A stretch of DNA of 64,000 nucleotides from Metapseudomonas otitidis (GTDB lineage Bacteria > Pseudomonadota > Gammaproteobacteria > Pseudomonadales > Pseudomonadaceae): NCBI RefSeq assembly GCF_900111835.1, contig NZ_FOJP01000014.1, forward strand, positions 1 through 64,000. The letters run 5' to 3'. Of the stretch, positions 15,848 to 23,541 are shown piece after piece. The notes beneath the pieces were generated by a model. The model was not told where the DNA came from. It was given only the letters and a program-made list of their open reading frames with translations, and searched no databases. Each line of letters begins with the position of its first letter. The first letter of the stretch is position 1. Position numbers and translations under genes: made by a program.

Positions 15848-16207
15848 TTACTTATGGCACTCTTTGTCGGCCATCATCAGTTTGTGCTCGCGAATCATTT
15901 GACCCAGCACGTCGTCTACCAGCTTGTCATGCTTTTCCATCCAGGCCAGATGCTCTTCGGTCGACATACCCGGAGCAGGATGTTCGTCGTGCAGCTGACT
16001 CATAATGTTTTCGAGCATTTTCATGTGCTCCTGCATGTGCACATGCCGCTCGCTGGCTGGGGCCTTCTCCGCCTGGATCAGCACAGCTTCTGCTTTGTCG
16101 CGCATCTGCTGGATGCGCTCGAATACTCGATCGCTGCCCCCTTCGGCCCAAGCCATAGAAGACAGCAGTAGCGAACCAACCAGAAGCAAAGGTTTCAGCG
16201 ATTTCAT
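15848..16207 (-). CDS. ptrA: PtrA-like periplasmic protein (copy 2), long form
   Basis: This protein has 119 residues from the ATG at 16205-16207. The signal peptide 'MKSLKPLLLVGSLLLSSMAWA' and mature start 'EGGSDRVFERIQQMRDKAE' match the PtrA N-terminal family and copy 1 (797-1003). The rest is helical and rich in His and Met ('HVHMQEHMKMLENIMSQLHDEHPAPGMSTEEHLAWMEKHDK', 'MIREHKLMM'), so copper binding is likely. It is divergent from copRS across a CopR-type box, the same arrangement as ptrA beside copRS in P. aeruginosa. It has its own terminator. Confidence 0.82.
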   Translation of the reverse strand: MKSLKPLLLVGSLLLSSMAWAEGGSDRVFERIQQMRDKAEAVLIQAEKAPASERHVHMQEHMKMLENIMSQLHDEHPAPGMSTEEHLAWMEKHDKLVDDVLGQMIREHKLMMADKECHK

Positions 16208-16335
16208 GGGGCAGTCTCCATCATTGCAAACTGAGGCCGGCACCTCTGCTTTTGGTCTGTCGAGGGCCGAGAGCACAACCTAGTGCTCATGCTTGCACCC
16301 TAGACAAGCCACCCTGTCAGCGACCTGAAACCAGG

Positions 16336-16352
16336 ATTACATTTTCGTAAGC
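16336..16352. promoter_or_regulatory. Probable CopR box between ptrA copy 2 and copR
   Basis: The site reads ATTACATTTTCGTAAGC. The upstream element CCTGTCAGCGACCTGA (16313-16328) is shared with the ptrA1/bufA region, suggesting this divergent promoter was duplicated. Confidence 0.65.
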
Positions 16353-16414
16353 TTCTGGTTGGTGCCGCTGTTTGCCTGCAAACTCAGGCCACCCGTTTTT
16401 TGGAGTCTGCTCGC

Positions 16415-17092
16415 ATGAAACTACTGGTAGCTGAAGATGAACCCAAAACCGGTGCATATCTGCAGCAAGGCCTCACCGAAGCGGGATTCAATGTCGACCG
16501 GGTTATGACAGGTACGGATGCCCTGCAGCACGCGCTGAGCGAGCCCTATGACCTGCTGATCCTGGATGTGATGATGCCGGGGCTGGACGGCTGGGAAGTG
16601 CTGCGCATGGTGCGCGCCGCCGGAAAAGACGTCCCAGTGCTGTTCCTGACCGCACGCGATGGTGTGGAGGATCGCGTTAAAGGGTTGGAACTGGGCGCGG
16701 ATGACTACCTGATCAAGCCATTTGCTTTCTCAGAGCTTCTGGCCAGGGTCAGAACGCTGCTGCGCCGAGGCAATGGCTCACCCACGCAAACCACCATGAA
16801 AATTGCCGATCTCGAAGTCGATCTGATGAAGCGGCGCGCGGTCCGGGGTGGGAAAAGAATTGACCTGACGGCGAAGGAGTTTTCACTGCTGGAACTGCTA
16901 CTGCGCCGGCGCGGCGAAGTGCTCCCGAAATCGCTGATTGCTTCGCAGGTTTGGGACATGAACTTCGACAGCGACACCAACGTCATTGAGGTCGCTGTAC
17001 GTCGGCTGCGCGCCAAGATCGATGACGATTTCGATCTCAAGCTGATCCATACCGCCCGCGGCATGGGGTACATGATGGATGCGCCGGAGTGA
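16415..17092 (+). CDS. copR: Copper-responsive OmpR-family response regulator
   Basis: This protein has 225 residues; the ATG at 16415 follows TGGAGTC. The receiver domain (1-115) has the acidic pocket 'AEDE', phospho-acceptor Asp in '[10 protein letters not shown]' (about 51), 'FLTARD' and '[11 protein letters not shown]'. The winged-helix domain (about 128-223) has '[53 protein letters not shown]'. It is closest to CopR/CusR/PcoR. Its gene overlaps copS (GTGA). The probable regulon consists of the five boxes in this window. Confidence 0.92.
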   Translation: MKLLVAEDEPKTGAYLQQGLTEAGFNVDRVMTGTDALQHALSEPYDLLILDVMMPGLDGWEVLRMVRAAGKDVPVLFLTARDGVEDRVKGLELGADDYLIKPFAFSELLARVRTLLRRGNGSPTQTTMKIADLEVDLMKRRAVRGGKRIDLTAKEFSLLELLLRRRGEVLPKSLIASQVWDMNFDSDTNVIEVAVRRLRAKIDDDFDLKLIHTARGMGYMMDAPE

Positions 17093-18471
17093 ATATGAAG
17101 CACCTCTCGCTGACCGCCCGCATGAGCTTGATGTTCATGTCCGCGGTGATTGCCGTCCTGACAGTAGCGGGGCTGAGCTTCAACATGCTCAGCCAGCACC
17201 ACTTCAAGATGCTGGACCGGCAGGCCCTGGTGGAAAAACTCGAATCAGCCAAACATATTCTCAACAACGCTCGCAGCGGAGCTAGCCTCTCCGAGGAGTT
17301 ACCGCAGTTGCGAGCCTTGCTGGGAGCGCATCAGGATCTGGCCGCAACCATCCTGGCCAGCGACGGCGCAGTGCTCTTTTCCGACCCCAGAGCAGTCGAA
17401 GTGCCGGAACGCTTCAGGCGTGCCGATGAGCAGAGCATGTGGGAGTGGCAGAAAGACGAGCACATGTACCGGGGCATGACGGCTCAAATCTCTGTGACTG
17501 ACCAACCCGAACCGCTTACAGCTCTGCTGATTCTCGATGTTACCAATCACACACACTTTTTCGACACGCTGCAGCGATGGTTCTGGATTGGATTGGTCAT
17601 CAGTGCCTTGGTCAGTGCAGCGCTTGGCTGGGTGGTTGCTCGCAGTGGCCTCAGGCCGCTGCGACAGGTCACTCGTGTGGCCACCGGGATGTCCGCCCGT
17701 TCATTGCAGGAACGGATTCCTCTTGAGCCGGTGCCACAGGAACTTCAGCAGTTGGTACTGTCCTTCAACGCGATGCTGGCCCGACTTGAAGAGGCCTTCA
17801 TTCGACTCTCCAATTTCTCCGCTGACATCGCACACGAACTGCGCACCCCCGTCAGCAACCTGATGACCCACACTGAAGTGGTGCTAAGCAAGAAGCGCGA
17901 TATCAATGCCTACGAGGAGAATCTGTACTCGAACCTGGAGGAATTGAAGCGCATGTCTCGCATGATCGATGACATGCTGTTCTTGGCCAAGGCTGATAAT
18001 GGCCTGATCATCCCAGAGCAGGCCAGGATCGAACTGGCTGACGTAGTCTTCAAACTGTTTGACTACTACCACCTCCTGGCCGAAGAGCGCGGCATTGAAC
18101 TATCGCTCACAGGCAAAGGCCAAGTGCTAGGAGATCGGCTGATGCTTGATCGAGCGCTGTCCAACTTGCTGTCCAATGCGCTGCGTTACACGCCGGCGGG
18201 AAAGACAATTTCGGTCCTGATCCGCCAGACAGCGGACTCAACTACCTTCAGCATCGAGAACCCTGGGAACACAATCAGTTCGGAGCATCTAGAGAAACTC
18301 TTCGACCGCTTTTACCGGGTAGATCCTGCTCGACGCGAAGGTAGCCCGAGCAATGCCGGGCTCGGGCTTGCCATCACCCGATCCATAATCGAGGCTCACA
18401 AAGGCCGCATTTGGTGTACTTCAGCGGCTGGCCTCACGGGCTTTCACATTGAATTCCCCCATTCCAGCTGA
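17089..18471 (+). CDS. copS: Copper sensor histidine kinase
   Basis: This protein has 460 residues (GTG at 17089 overlapping the copR stop; an ATG at 17095 is also possible). There are two membrane helices (about 13-33 and 163-184) around a periplasmic sensor loop, then HAMP and the His-kinase core. The H-box is '[17 protein letters not shown]', the N-box '[13 protein letters not shown]', and G-boxes are near '[16 protein letters not shown]'. This is the heavy-metal sensor kinase family (CusS/CopS), which senses periplasmic copper and phosphorylates CopR. A weak hairpin (18477-18494) follows the stop. Confidence 0.92.
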   Translation: MNMKHLSLTARMSLMFMSAVIAVLTVAGLSFNMLSQHHFKMLDRQALVEKLESAKHILNNARSGASLSEELPQLRALLGAHQDLAATILASDGAVLFSDPRAVEVPERFRRADEQSMWEWQKDEHMYRGMTAQISVTDQPEPLTALLILDVTNHTHFFDTLQRWFWIGLVISALVSAALGWVVARSGLRPLRQVTRVATGMSARSLQERIPLEPVPQELQQLVLSFNAMLARLEEAFIRLSNFSADIAHELRTPVSNLMTHTEVVLSKKRDINAYEENLYSNLEELKRMSRMIDDMLFLAKADNGLIIPEQARIELADVVFKLFDYYHLLAEERGIELSLTGKGQVLGDRLMLDRALSNLLSNALRYTPAGKTISVLIRQTADSTTFSIENPGNTISSEHLEKLFDRFYRVDPARREGSPSNAGLGLAITRSIIEAHKGRIWCTSAAGLTGFHIEFPHSS

Positions 18472-18530
18472 TGTCGGTCTGCCGGTAAGCAGACTACAGC
18501 TGACAGCTAGCCCAGCATGACAAAGCGAGC

Positions 18531-18887
18531 TCAGGTGCAATTCGACCGAGCGCAGATGGCTTTCGCCATCCAGGCAGGCAACGAGAGGTGAGCTGACACT
18601 AGAGCCCGCCATTCGCTCTCGGGTAGTAGTTTATGAAGCTTTGAAACGGCATCACCTACGCTTGCCTTGCCCAGCCAATCCAATGCTCGAATGGCATCCC
18701 CCGCTCCAGTAGCGCCAAGAGCCATCAGCCATCGAGGCGCATGCCGAATCGATACCGTGGTCTTGCCAACCTGAAGCACCCTAGAACGTCCGGTGGTTAG
18801 GAATACATACCGAACAGGAACCTGTGTTGTCAGCCCCCATTTATTGGCGACGCTAGCCCCAGTGGCGACTATCAGCTCAACCTGCAT
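18531..18887 (-). pseudogene. DUF6088 (AbiEi-like) gene, 5'-truncated
   Basis: The 118-codon frame aligns with the C-terminal half of the intact DUF6088 protein at 20661-21308: 'GLTTQVPVRYVFLTTGRSR' versus 'GLSTQMPLVPIYYTSGPSR', 'HAPRWLM' versus 'HAPPSVM', and 'LPAWMAKAI' versus 'MPQWMRRAL'. The helix-turn-helix N-terminal half is absent. An in-frame TGA lies six codons before the apparent start, and an unrelated gene begins right behind it. It is a deletion remnant without its DNA-binding part. Confidence 0.7.
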
Positions 18888-18916
18888 ATGGCGAGAAAGC
18901 GCTCAGAACTAACAAC

Positions 18917-19219
18917 TCAAAAATCGTGGACGATACTAATGGAGCCGACCTCGCGGCCACAGAACATGGGGTCACTCAGCAGCCAGCTAACTAGCACTGG
19001 ATGCATGGGGCCATGCTTGTCTGCCAGCAGCGAGAGTTCTTCCTTTGATCGCTCTTCCACCCGACCAGCTAACCAGATGGCTTCTGCTGTTGGGTAGTGT
19101 CTAAGCAGATTTTCTGCCTGACGTCGTATGTTCTCAGGAAGGCTCTTATCTTTGGACAGAGCCTGCAAAAACTCCCGTGTCTGCACGACGCTACGGGTGC
19201 GTTCGTATGCCATCGTCAC
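18917..19219 (-). CDS. BPSL0761 family small protein
   Basis: This protein has 100 residues. It starts 'MTMAYERTRSVVQTREFLQALSKDKSLPENIRRQAENLLRHYPTAEAIW', the hallmark of the BPSL0761 family found on genomic islands of Pseudomonas and Burkholderia. No function is known. The C-terminal 25 residues ('GPMHPVLVSWLLSDPMFCGREVG') seem variable. It lies immediately upstream of the truncated DUF6088 frame and faces the decayed IS3 element on its other side. Confidence 0.7.
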   Translation of the reverse strand: MTMAYERTRSVVQTREFLQALSKDKSLPENIRRQAENLLRHYPTAEAIWLAGRVEERSKEELSLLADKHGPMHPVLVSWLLSDPMFCGREVGSISIVHDF

Positions 19220-19424
19220 TGTTCTGCTCCCATGTCTCTACAGGTGATTCCCGCTTATTTTTAACATTCTCTACTGCTTGCTACAGGACTTGCCAATTTC
19301 TTTAGGCGCTGATTCAGCTCGGGAGCTTGAGCTGTCGCCTGGACATATAGCGGAATTGAATATTGTATCGCCCCGCTTCCCTAGAGGCCTCCGGGCCTCA
19401 TAATTGAGGCCTTTAGGAGGTACC

Positions 19425-19736
19425 ATGAGCAACCAGTGTTACCCTGAGGACTCAAAATCGAAGCGGTCAAGCAAGTGACCCAATGCGACCTCCCTGCTGC
19501 CGAGGTTGCGGCTCGGCTGGGCGTATCCACACAAAGCCTGTATGTGTGGACTAAGCACTACAGTAAGTGGACTACCCCCGCTCCAGTAGACATCCCCGGC
19601 CTATACCGGACCCAGCGCAAGCGCGAAGATGATCAGCAGGCCGAACTGCGCCGCCTACGTGCTGAGCTCAGCGAGTGACCTAGGAGCGCGACATCCTGAA
19701 ATGGCCGCCGCGTACTTTGCCAAGGAGTCCGGCTGA
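19425..19736 (+). pseudogene. IS3-family orfA, frameshifted
   Basis: The protein begins MSNQCYPED. A single-base deletion shifts the frame, which continues from 19475 as 'VAARLGVSTQSLYVWTKHYSK', the IS3 orfA helix-turn-helix. A TGA (19676) precedes the remaining 'AAYFAKESG' end. It is non-functional. Confidence 0.82.
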
Positions 19737-19739
19737 AGT

Positions 19740-20574
19740 ACGCTTTTGTCCGCCAGCTCTCGGCGGACTACGCCGTTCAACGCCTCTGTCAGGTGCTGAA
19801 AGTGCATCCCAGCGGCTACTAAGGCTGGCTGAGCGGGCCTAAGTCTGCGCGAGCCAAGGACGATCATGACCAAGCATTCATGGCTGGAAAGCGGTGGTGT
19901 CTACGGCTGCCGCAAGATCCATGCGGATTTGCGTGAACTGAGTGAGCGCTGCGGACGACATCGTGTTGCCAGGCTGATGCGTGTGGAAGGATTGCGCTCG
20001 CAGACGTGCTATCGTCGTTGGCCTGGCCGTTACGATGGCAAGCCAGCTACGCCGACACCGAATCGACTGGAACGCCAGTTCAATGTCAGTGAGCCGAACA
20101 AGGTTTGGGGCACCGACATCGCCTACATACGCACCTATGAAGGCTGGCTCTACCTGGCAGTAGCGCTCGACCTGTTCTCTCGTCGGGTCATCGGCTGGTC
20201 GATGGAGCCCCGCATGAGCAGCGATCTGGCTATCTACGCGCTGCTGATGGCGGTATGGCGACGCAAGCCGCGACAAGAGGTGATGATTCACTCCGACCAA
20301 GGCAGTCAGTTCAGTAGTGCGGACTGGCAGCGCTTTATCCGAGCCAACAATCTGACGAGCAGCATGAGTCACCCAGCAAACATCATGCCAACGCAATCAC
20401 CGAGAGCTTTTTCCAAGTGCTCAAGCGCGAGCAGATCAAGCGCAGAATCTACGAGAGCCGCGGCAAAGCATGGAGCGATGTATTCGACAACCCCAAGCGA
20501 CGACATAGTTTCACCGAGAAGCTATCGCCGATAGAGTTCGAGCGTCGTTATTTTCTGAGGCAGGACGGTTTATA
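19740..20574 (+). pseudogene. IS3-family orfB transposase, broken
   Basis: Contains the HTH_21 region 'SWLESGGVYGCRKIHADLRELSERCGRHRVARLMRVEGLRSQT' and an rve integrase core with two of three catalytic acidic residues in frame. It is broken by an early stop (near 19819) and a frameshift near 20385, after which 'ITESFFQVLKREQIKRRIYESRG' and 'LSPIEFERRYFLRQDGL' can be read in other frames. Confidence 0.82.
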
Positions 20575-20660
20575 AAAAAACCGAGACCTATTTAGATCGC
20601 TGTTCTTCCTCAGTCGCAGGAAGCAGCGATAGAGTTCATATCCTAGGCGTGGAAACCGCA

Positions 20661-21308
20661 ATGCCGAATGATAAATCTCAATCGACATCTATCCGCATTG
20701 CACAGCGGGTCAAGCGCCTACCGAAAGGACAGCCCTTCTCTATCAGGAACTTTGCGGAGTTTGGCACCCGCAATGCCGTTTACAAGGCAATAGCACTGCT
20801 GGTCAACAGAGGCGACTTAGAGAGGCTACATCGAGGCATCTACATGCGCCCCAAACCTAGTCGGTATGTAGCGCGGTACCGGCCTAGTGCTTGGGAGGTC
20901 GTGAGGTTGATTGCCAGGCAGAACCGTCAAACCCTCCAAATGCATGGCGCCAATGCTGTACGAATGTTTGGTCTCAGCACCCAGATGCCATTGGTCCCGA
21001 TTTACTACACTAGCGGGCCAAGTCGATCATTCCATTTCGGGAAAGGTGAGGTACGTCTGATACATGCTCCGCCATCGGTTATGCAGCATGCCGGAACCGA
21101 AGTTGGGACAGCAATCAGTGCTCTCTTTTATCTAGGCAAAGAAGGTGCAAACGCAGGATGCATTACAGCCATCCAAAACGCGCTCAAGCCTGCAGACCAA
21201 ATCACCCTGATGACCTGCAAAATGCCTCAGTGGATGCGCAGAGCACTTGAGCTTAGCTGCGAACGTAACCTTCCACCCGAGCACTCTGGCAGTAGATCTC
21301 ACAAGTAA
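20661..21308 (+). CDS. DUF6088 family protein (AbiEi-like antitoxin fold)
   Basis: This protein has 215 residues from the ATG at 20661; a GTG at 20649 would add four. The N-terminal winged-helix region includes 'SIRIAQRVKRLPKGQPFSIRNFAEFGTRNAVYKAIALLVNRGDLERLHRGIYMRPK', typical of AbiEi-like proteins. The C-terminal half carries 'GANAVRMFGLSTQMP' and 'YLGKEGA'. Relatives act as antitoxins and autorepressors beside an AbiEii nucleotidyltransferase. No such toxin follows here; the next gene is an opposite-strand regulator. It is the intact homologue of the fragment at 18531-18887. Confidence 0.75.
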   Translation: MPNDKSQSTSIRIAQRVKRLPKGQPFSIRNFAEFGTRNAVYKAIALLVNRGDLERLHRGIYMRPKPSRYVARYRPSAWEVVRLIARQNRQTLQMHGANAVRMFGLSTQMPLVPIYYTSGPSRSFHFGKGEVRLIHAPPSVMQHAGTEVGTAISALFYLGKEGANAGCITAIQNALKPADQITLMTCKMPQWMRRALELSCERNLPPEHSGSRSHK

Positions 21309-21389
21309 TGCCCGGAAGGCCTCATTGGGCTCAGGGATTGCGCTCCATTTCAAATCCTATCGCGTGACTGATAGATCATAGTCGTATTA

Positions 21390-21680
21390 TCAATAATGCG
21401 CATTCTCAAGGCGACTGAGCTCCTCCTCAATCCGCAGAACGAGGTCACGGCGCGCTACTCCGCTTTCTTTGATCAGATAGGCGGCGGCCAGAATGGTAGC
21501 CGGGTGGACATCCAGCACGCTGGCGAGTTGCTCGACCTTCTCGATGGTCGGCCCCTTAATGCCACGCTCCAGGCTGCTCAGGTAGGTTCGGCTACTGACG
21601 TTGGAAAAGTCTTCCTGGGTAAGGCCCTGCTGCTTGCGCAGCCTTTTAAGCGCCAGCCCGAATGCTGTGTTCAGCTCCAT
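21390..21680 (-). CDS. XRE-family transcriptional regulator
   Basis: This 96-residue protein has a helix-turn-helix (about residues 8-62): 'LALKRLRKQQGLTQEDFSNVSSRTYLSSLERGIKGPTIEKVEQLASVLDVHPATIL'. A short helical tail follows. It is divergent from the gene at 21768. The gap contains two direct repeats of CTATAGG (21724 and 21739, 15 bases apart), a possible operator. Such small regulators often control neighbouring island genes. Confidence 0.82.
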   Translation of the reverse strand: MELNTAFGLALKRLRKQQGLTQEDFSNVSSRTYLSSLERGIKGPTIEKVEQLASVLDVHPATILAAAYLIKESGVARRDLVLRIEEELSRLENAHY

Positions 21681-21767
21681 TTTGCCGATCCTTAAAAAGG
21701 GATCGATGAAGCCTTCACGTACACTATAGGGCTACAATCTATAGGTTTCATTTTCAGGTGCAGGGCT

Positions 21768-22226
21768 ATGTTCACGACTTACCGGAGTGCGGAGATCCAC
21801 TTGGATACCGCAAAGGGCACCACCGCCCAACTGTGGAGCTATGTTGAGCAGGAGATCAGCTGGCCCTGGTTCTACCTGCAAATCGCCCGACGCCACGGCC
21901 GTCAGGCCTATCGAAGCATGCTGATGCTTAATCACGCCCATGATCTAAAAAAGATCATTGATGATCAGTCGAATCTGGCCTGGGTGGAGGAAGTGCAGCT
22001 GGTCACACCGGCACACGTCAATGGCCACTCAACGTGGTTGATGGAGCCACTGAAAGAAATTTGCATCGTTCGAGATGGGCCCGCCGGAGATCCGGGCTAC
22101 CTCTATAAAGTCGCCGATGGCGTCAGCTACTCAATGCATCACCGGAAAAACTTGGAGGCACTGATTGTCACCGACGTTATTTTTTCGGCCGAAATGCATC
22201 TGCGACGGAATGACATCAATGCTTAG
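21768..22226 (+). CDS. Hypothetical protein
   Basis: This protein has 152 residues and no recognised domain. It is soluble and rich in aromatic and His residues ('VEQEISWPWFYLQIARRHGRQAYRSMLMLNHAHDLKKI', 'YSMHHRKNLEALIVTDVIF'), with no signal peptide. It is divergent from the XRE regulator and 71 bases upstream of an AbrB-like gene on the same strand. It could belong to a small regulatory or toxin-antitoxin unit, but nothing in the sequence proves this. Confidence 0.6.
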   Translation: MFTTYRSAEIHLDTAKGTTAQLWSYVEQEISWPWFYLQIARRHGRQAYRSMLMLNHAHDLKKIIDDQSNLAWVEEVQLVTPAHVNGHSTWLMEPLKEICIVRDGPAGDPGYLYKVADGVSYSMHHRKNLEALIVTDVIFSAEMHLRRNDINA

Positions 22227-22297
22227 AGGGCATTTCGCAACGACAGAAGTAGTCCGTCATTGTAGGGCGCCAGCTCTACCATCAGAGGTTTCGAAAG

Positions 22298-22525
22298 ATG
22301 GCTGCAACTCGGGTAGTGATTCAAGACTGGGACGGCGATGGCGCCATCCGGATTCCTGATGAAATTCTCCAAGTAATGGGCGTTGAGGTCGGGGACAGTC
22401 TCTATCTCATCGAAGAGTATGTCGGCACTACTCGCTGTATTGTGCTGAGCAAGACCCCCCTCGTTCCAGACCGAACGGACGAATTAGTTGAGCACATGGA
22501 CTCCGCGACAAAGTTAAACGCTTAG
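22298..22525 (+). CDS. AbrB/MazE-type DNA-binding protein
   Basis: This 75-residue protein has a swapped-hairpin AbrB fold: 'MAATRVVIQDWDGDGAIRIPDEILQVMGVEVGDSLYLIEE' fits the MazE/AbrB pattern (short strand, 'IP.E....G...GD.L'). The C-terminal 25 residues could be a toxin-neutralising tail. No PemK/MazF or PIN toxin gene follows; the next frame is on the opposite strand. The 152-residue upstream protein is the only co-directional neighbour. Confidence 0.72.
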   Translation: MAATRVVIQDWDGDGAIRIPDEILQVMGVEVGDSLYLIEEYVGTTRCIVLSKTPLVPDRTDELVEHMDSATKLNA

Positions 22526-22560
22526 CCACTAGGCGAATCAGCGTCCTCAAGGAACCAGAA

Positions 22561-23451
22561 CTAACACCCAGAGCCGGGAGTCTCCGCTTGAGCAGCCGCT
22601 TTGGATTTCGACTTGGTCGGCTTAGCCTTTGTGCGCCTGGCTCGGGTAGGTCTCACCAGTTGCTGCTCAAGGGTGCTGGCCCGTGCCTTCTCAGCGGCAG
22701 CGACCTGTTGTGCCTCGAGAAGTTGGGATAACACTGTGTCTAGCCGCTGGCGCAACTGGCCGTGTTGCCTTGTCACGATCTTGAGTTGAGCGGCGGCTAG
22801 CCTACTCTCCTCACGAGCTCGATCGACCTCGCGGTGGGCGCGATCTTCGATACCGCGCAGGTAGGCCGTCGCGGTATCACGCTCGTGGATCAACTGCTGC
22901 TGTGCGACCTGCAACTCTTGGCGCAACACAGTCACCTCCTGCACAGCTACTCTGCGCTCCTCGGCAAGCTCCGTACAGCGGCTTTTCTGGTCCGCCAGCT
23001 GTGTCTGGTGCTGTACCAGCAGCAGCTCCAAGTCGGCTAGACGAGTCTCGGCAGTGTGCTGAGCTGCTTGTGCGGCAGCTACCTGCTGCCGGGCCTTGGC
23101 TATCAACTGTCGTGCCTCATCCTCGACTGCGGCCACTTGTAACCGCTCGGCTTCTATCACGGCGCGTCGCTCGGCCAGCGCCTGCTCGGCAACGCCCTCC
23201 GCCAATAGCATGGCCTGCTGCCAGATCGCGACAAAGGACTGCGAAACCTCTGCCGGTAGTGTTGGCAGCCGTGTTTCACCGCGAAGCCGCTCGGCCAGAT
23301 GCCCCCACCACTGATCCAGTAGTGCACCGACGCGCGCCGGGCTGCCACGCCCGAGCTCCAGCCGAACTCGTTCCACCGTCGGCCGTTCGCCGCGGGCCAA
23401 GACCGCATCCGCAGCCGCGAATACATCGGTTTCCGGCACGCCTACCGCCAT
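22561..23451 (-). CDS. tnpT: TnpT-like / KfrA-type DNA-binding coiled-coil protein
   Basis: This protein has 296 residues. The N-terminal KfrA-type DNA-binding domain (about 6-110) contains 'DVFAAADAVLARGERPTVERVRLELGRGSPARVGALLDQWW'. A long coiled coil (about 115-265) and a Lys/Arg-rich tail follow. It is divergent from a tyrosine recombinase over a 78-base gap with two palindromes, which is the layout of tnpT-tnpS in Tn4651-type transposons. There, TnpT enhances TnpS-mediated cointegrate resolution at the intervening rst site. The identity is inferred from architecture and gene order. Confidence 0.68.
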   Translation of the reverse strand: MAVGVPETDVFAAADAVLARGERPTVERVRLELGRGSPARVGALLDQWWGHLAERLRGETRLPTLPAEVSQSFVAIWQQAMLLAEGVAEQALAERRAVIEAERLQVAAVEDEARQLIAKARQQVAAAQAAQHTAETRLADLELLLVQHQTQLADQKSRCTELAEERRVAVQEVTVLRQELQVAQQQLIHERDTATAYLRGIEDRAHREVDRAREESRLAAAQLKIVTRQHGQLRQRLDTVLSQLLEAQQVAAAEKARASTLEQQLVRPTRARRTKAKPTKSKSKAAAQAETPGSGC

Positions 23452-23480
23452 ACCCTGTCTCCTGTTAAATTAGATCTGAT

Positions 23481-23541
23481 AAACAAATGTTATCCGACCT
23501 TATTTGTTTGAATTTGGAAATATAATACGTTGAACGTATTA
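23481..23541. other. Candidate recombination site (rst-like) between tnpT and tnpS
   Basis: Two perfect inverted repeats are present. One is AAACAAAT (23482-23489) and ATTTGTTT (23503-23510) with a 13-base spacer. The other is TAATACGT (23523-23530) and ACGTATTA (23534-23541) around TGA. The region is AT-rich, unlike its flanks. It fits the position of the resolution site in tnpS-tnpT transposons and also contains the start of tnpS. Confidence 0.55.

Larger units (their letters stand above)
19364..20578 (+). mobile_element. Decayed IS3-family insertion sequence
   Basis: A complete-length but inactive IS3-type element. The left end (19364, TGTATCGCCCCGCTTCC) is followed by a leader with AGGAGGT and then orfA (ATG 19425). 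orfA has a one-base deletion near 19450 and a stop at 19676-19678. orfB starts near 19740 and carries a stop near 19819. The frame is then intact from 19866 through a transposase core with 'WGTDIAYIRT' and 'MIHSDQGSQF' (first two catalytic Asp). A frameshift near 20385 moves the catalytic Glu region (NAITESFFQ) into another frame, before the end at 20574. The same left end recurs at 38000-38073. Confidence 0.85.

Noticed and set aside
18477-18494. Terminator after copS
   Set aside because: A 6-bp stem with no T-tract is too weak for a separate feature.
22298-22525. A complete MazEF-type toxin-antitoxin locus
   Set aside because: The AbrB-like protein is present but no MazF/PemK or PIN gene is adjacent.
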